Shown here piece by piece: positions 61,232 to 64,000 of a stretch of DNA of 64,000 nt. The notes beneath the pieces are model-generated. The model saw only the letters and a list, made by a program, of their open reading frames with translations, was not told the DNA's origin and ran no database searches. This stretch comes from Lachnospiraceae bacterium (GTDB lineage: Bacteria > Bacillota > Clostridia > Lachnospirales > Lachnospiraceae). Each line of letters starts with the position of its first letter. Position 1 is the stretch's first letter. Both the position numbers and the translations under genes were made by a program. The stretch lies in NCBI GenBank assembly GCA_024691425.1, contig JAILNQ010000123.1:1-64000 (forward strand). The letters are read 5' to 3'.

Positions 61232-62695
61232 TTACATTCCCTCATAAACTTCGCGTATATACTCTTCGAACCTCGTTTCCTTGTCATACAGCATGGCGTG
61301 CCTTACGCAGTCATCCGCCGTATAGGCGATGCCCTTCTGCGAAAGGATCGTGTCTATAGCCGCGACGACACCCTGTACGGAATTGCGCTCTACGGCAATG
61401 CCGCATGTGTCATCGATCGACTCCGCGCTGCCGCCGGACCTGTAGGTGATGACCGGCGTTCCGCATGCGAGCGCTTCGATGTTCGTCGTCGGGAACGTGT
61501 CCTCGAGCGTTAGGTTCACATAGATGTCGGCCATGGAATAAAGCGCCGCAAGCTCATATACGCTGTCAGTATGCCCGATTCCGATTATCGACTCGGGAAG
61601 CGAAGATATCTGATCGTCATCAAGCCCGACAAGGACAATAACGCACCTTTCATTTATGAGCTTTGACAGGCTTACGAACTGCATTATGCCTTTTCTCGTC
61701 CTCCACGGATTCGCAACTCCGAGAAGCACGTTCTTATTGCGCAGGTTCAGGCTGTTCCTGAGCCTGAACACAAGGTTGTCATCCTTCCTCTCTTCCGCTA
61801 TCGGATGAAATACCGATGTATCTATCCCGGTCGGAACAACAACCGTATGATACTCGCCCATGAACGACTGCTCCACGCGCGACTTGAGCCACTGCGACGG
61901 CGTGACTATCGTCAGGTCATCAAATCCCGTGAACAGTTCCTTCTTGTCGGCATAGTTCCTCTGCGAATTATCCTTGCCGACCGACTTCGGATATTCCGAA
62001 AGTTGTTCGCACGAATAGCATCCGGTCGTCCATTTCATGCATCCTATGTATTCAAAATGCGAGCAGTGTCCCGTGAACGTCCAGCAGTCATGCAATGTCC
62101 AGATCACCCTGATCCCGCTGGTTTTCAAGTATTCAAAAAGAACACGGATATTAAGATAATACCCGTGAACATTGTGCAGATGTATTATATCGGGCGAAAA
62201 TTCCTCTATTACGTTTATGAACTCGAGTGTCGCTCTTTTCGAATAGAATCCGTGCCTGTCAGTGAGCCTTGAAAGTGCGCCGTGGATATAGACGTCGATA
62301 TCCTGGCCGATGCGGTACGCATTCATTCCTTCCGGATGCGTATCCCTTCCGTAAGCCACCATGCATTCATAGCCGTTTGCCGTAAGAGTGTTGTACAGGC
62401 CTTCAACAAGCCTTCCGACAGAGCCCGTTCCGACAACGGTATTAACGAGCATGACCCGCCTTGTCTCAAGATGGTTGAGTGAACGGACTACCCTCTTTGC
62501 CTCTTTCGTGTAGAGCACTTCGGGCTCCCGTTCGGTCATGCCCTGTCCGATATAAGAATTCTCTATGTTGTTGTCAAGCGAGATGACGGAAATGTCATTC
62601 TGCGCCATGATCATTTCCTGCCGTTCGCGCTCAAGACGCTCCTGCTCAAGCCGTCTTGCCTCGGCAAGAGGATCCGATATATGTCTTTTCTTCAT
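61232..62695 (-). CDS. GT4 glycosyltransferase with N-terminal coiled extension
   Basis: 487 residues. An N-terminal Glu/Arg-rich helix (about 8-30) precedes the GT-B fold. Early motifs are VNTVVGTGSVGRLVEGLYN, LHNVHGYYLNI and WTLHDCWTFTGHC; donor-side motifs are GVANPWRTRKGI and VNLTLEDTFPTTNIEAL. The His/Trp/Cys segment THDCWxFTGHC is common in WcaC-like enzymes of colanic-acid type clusters. Donor unknown. It lies 12 bases after the fusion gene. Confidence 0.92.
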   Translation of the reverse strand: MKKRHISDPLAEARRLEQERLERERQEMIMAQNDISVISLDNNIENSYIGQGMTEREPEVLYTKEAKRVVRSLNHLETRRVMLVNTVVGTGSVGRLVEGLYNTLTANGYECMVAYGRDTHPEGMNAYRIGQDIDVYIHGALSRLTDRHGFYSKRATLEFINVIEEFSPDIIHLHNVHGYYLNIRVLFEYLKTSGIRVIWTLHDCWTFTGHCSHFEYIGCMKWTTGCYSCEQLSEYPKSVGKDNSQRNYADKKELFTGFDDLTIVTPSQWLKSRVEQSFMGEYHTVVVPTGIDTSVFHPIAEERKDDNLVFRLRNSLNLRNKNVLLGVANPWRTRKGIMQFVSLSKLINERCVIVLVGLDDDQISSLPESIIGIGHTDSVYELAALYSMADIYVNLTLEDTFPTTNIEALACGTPVITYRSGGSAESIDDTCGIAVERNSVQGVVAAIDTILSQKGIAYTADDCVRHAMLYDKETRFEEYIREVYEGM

Positions 62696-62707
62696 TTAAC
62701 CGCCGGT

Positions 62708-64000
62708 TCAGTTGTCCGTGTTCTCATCATCGTCATCATCGTCGAGTATGAGTTTGATGACGCGTTCATGTCCTTTTGAAAAGTCCTTCTGAAGCTGAAG
62801 CTTTCTCATTTCCCTTCGTACGTTCGGTGTCGACAGGAGCCATCCTATCGTCGATATAACGGTATCATCATCAGTCTCTGTTCCGATTCCGAGATTGATG
62901 AATCCGTTCTGAATTCCTGCGAAAACATGTTTTGCCTCACGGTCATTCTGAGCGAGCACTATAGCCGGAACGCCCATGCTGGCAAGCTCGTATACGGTTC
63001 TTCCCTGGCTCGTTATCGCAAGGTCCATCCTGCTCATGTATGCGCTGACACGTTTTGCATCCTTATGCACGAACACATTGCATTCCTCGCACGTAACTAC
63101 CCTGTCGGCGTACGGATATGCAAAACCCAACAGGAAGTGGAACTTAACGTCAGGATAGTCCTTGTGCAGTTTTTTGCATATGCCGTAAAGCCTTCCGGTA
63201 AGGTCTGACGGGTCGGCTCCGCCGAAAATCACGAGCACGTTCTCCGCCTTTTCGCAAAACTCCTTCGGATGCTCCTCAAGGAACTCATCCCTTATGCAGA
63301 AGTATTTGCTGCCGTAATACTCGTTGTGAAGCTTCTCACCCTTCTCATAAAGGGCATTTATTACCGCATCCGCATATTTCGCGCCGCTTCCGACATCCTC
63401 GAAGTTCACCGTACGCTTGACGTACTTCGTTACCATCTTCATGTAATCGCTGGTGGTGTCGAGTATGTCGTTTATGAGTATGTCAGGCTTCTCCTCGGAA
63501 AGGATCTTCTCGAAATGAGCATCATCCTTTATCCTGATGACATTGAAATTCGATTCTGTTATCTTCTCGATTCCGATATCGGAATCCTCAGATGCCGCGA
63601 ACACCACCTCATGCCCGGTAAGCTTGTATGCGAGCGTAAGGCACCTGTACACATGCCCCATTCCGACCGATCTTTTACCGACGGTACGGAACATTATCTT
63701 CTTACGCTTTAATATGTTCTCGCAAAGAACCCAGTCGGAGTATGTATCGATGTCTACTGCCTCATCCTCCGATATCTCGAATATGCTGACGCTCTTCCCT
63801 ATTCTTCCCTGCTCGGTAACGCATTCCCTTCTCGTAATGAGAAAGCCGCCGGTCTCAAGATAGTTCGGCGGAAGCTCCTGGGAATTAAGACGTTTTTCAT
63901 AGTTCTTGACGTACTCACCGTCTGCGTTCACTCCCCATGAAAGATGGGGCTTGTTCGTCGCGGAAAGGACGGTGTCATAATCATGCTCCTCAAAGTAGAG
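62708..64000 (-). CDS. CMP-sugar synthetase/PseG-like fusion (5' end outside window)
   Basis: Partial gene; the frame is open to the window edge (430 codons visible), so the apparent start at 63931 is not real. The first 100 visible residues are the C-terminal half of a CMP-nonulosonate synthetase (NeuA/PseF): SATNKPHLSWGVN, the KRLNSQELPPNYLETGGFLI stretch and VDIDTYSDW. From about residue 100 a PseG-like GT-B hydrolase begins with FRTVGKRSVGMGHVYRCLTLA and continues with VIFGGADPSDLTGR and AITSQGRTVYELASMG. It would activate a nonulosonic acid and release UDP in an earlier step. The tail is an acidic Asp run (DDDDDDENTDN). Confidence 0.85.
   Translation of the reverse strand, partial: LYFEEHDYDTVLSATNKPHLSWGVNADGEYVKNYEKRLNSQELPPNYLETGGFLITRRECVTEQGRIGKSVSIFEISEDEAVDIDTYSDWVLCENILKRKKIMFRTVGKRSVGMGHVYRCLTLAYKLTGHEVVFAASEDSDIGIEKITESNFNVIRIKDDAHFEKILSEEKPDILINDILDTTSDYMKMVTKYVKRTVNFEDVGSGAKYADAVINALYEKGEKLHNEYYGSKYFCIRDEFLEEHPKEFCEKAENVLVIFGGADPSDLTGRLYGICKKLHKDYPDVKFHFLLGFAYPYADRVVTCEECNVFVHKDAKRVSAYMSRMDLAITSQGRTVYELASMGVPAIVLAQNDREAKHVFAGIQNGFINLGIGTETDDDTVISTIGWLLSTPNVRREMRKLQLQKDFSKGHERVIKLILDDDDDDENTDN

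Overview
This window looks like chromosomal DNA of an anaerobic Gram-positive Clostridia, most likely Lachnospiraceae. The signs are a trimeric NAD-linked [FeFe]-hydrogenase, an aldo/keto reductase carrying ferredoxin-type clusters, several lipoproteins with clear lipoboxes, strong GGAGG ribosome binding sites and a base composition near 50% GC by eye. The family placement is inference; no rRNA is present. Almost everything is on the minus strand. Only the three hydrogenase genes are on the plus strand.

Bases 1-20 kb are housekeeping and envelope functions. Read in the direction of transcription (high to low coordinate) they are: a large multi-domain surface protein; an Fe-S aldo/keto reductase; a CAP-domain lipoprotein; a small membrane protein; TrkA-TrkH potassium uptake; aspS; a DUF4342 protein with an OmpR-type response regulator and its histidine kinase; a solitary tRNA-Trp with its own promoter and terminator; a lipoprotein of unknown function; and a MacA-ATPase-FtsX type tripartite ABC system behind a near-consensus promoter that overlaps a 9-bp inverted repeat.

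Bases 20.2-24.3 kb hold the hydrogenase operon (NuoE-like, NuoF-like and catalytic subunits), transcribed divergently from the surface protein. It converges on clpX at 24.3 kb.

Bases 24.3-64 kb are one very long cell-surface polysaccharide locus on the minus strand, split by a strong hairpin terminator at 53.2 kb. The upstream part (53.2-64 kb, running off the window end) has a CMP-sugar synthetase/PseG-like fusion, an initiating sugar transferase, several GT4 and GT2 enzymes, a Wzx-type flippase, a nucleotide-sugar dehydrogenase and a ChbG-type deacetylase. This resembles a flippase-dependent pathway that uses acidic or nonulosonic sugars. The downstream part (24.3-53.1 kb) has rfbB, rfbA and rfbC; a membrane-anchored GH25 muramidase; a Wzm/Wzt-type ABC exporter whose ATPase has a C-terminal beta domain; a methyltransferase that appears fused to a kinase domain (WbdD-like); large GT2 enzymes; phosphoglucomutase; a GtrA/GT87/DPM-like modification set; a kinase-HAD-nucleotidyltransferase cassette that may activate an unknown substituent; a second initiating phosphosugar transferase; and finally clpX.

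The most interesting hypothesis is that a Gram-positive ABC-exported polysaccharide is capped at its non-reducing end by a methyltransferase-kinase and recognised by the Wzt C-terminal domain. The small-molecule activation cassette and the CMP-sugar synthetase/PseG fusion are the next best leads. I saw no CRISPR array, prophage, insertion sequence or integrase.
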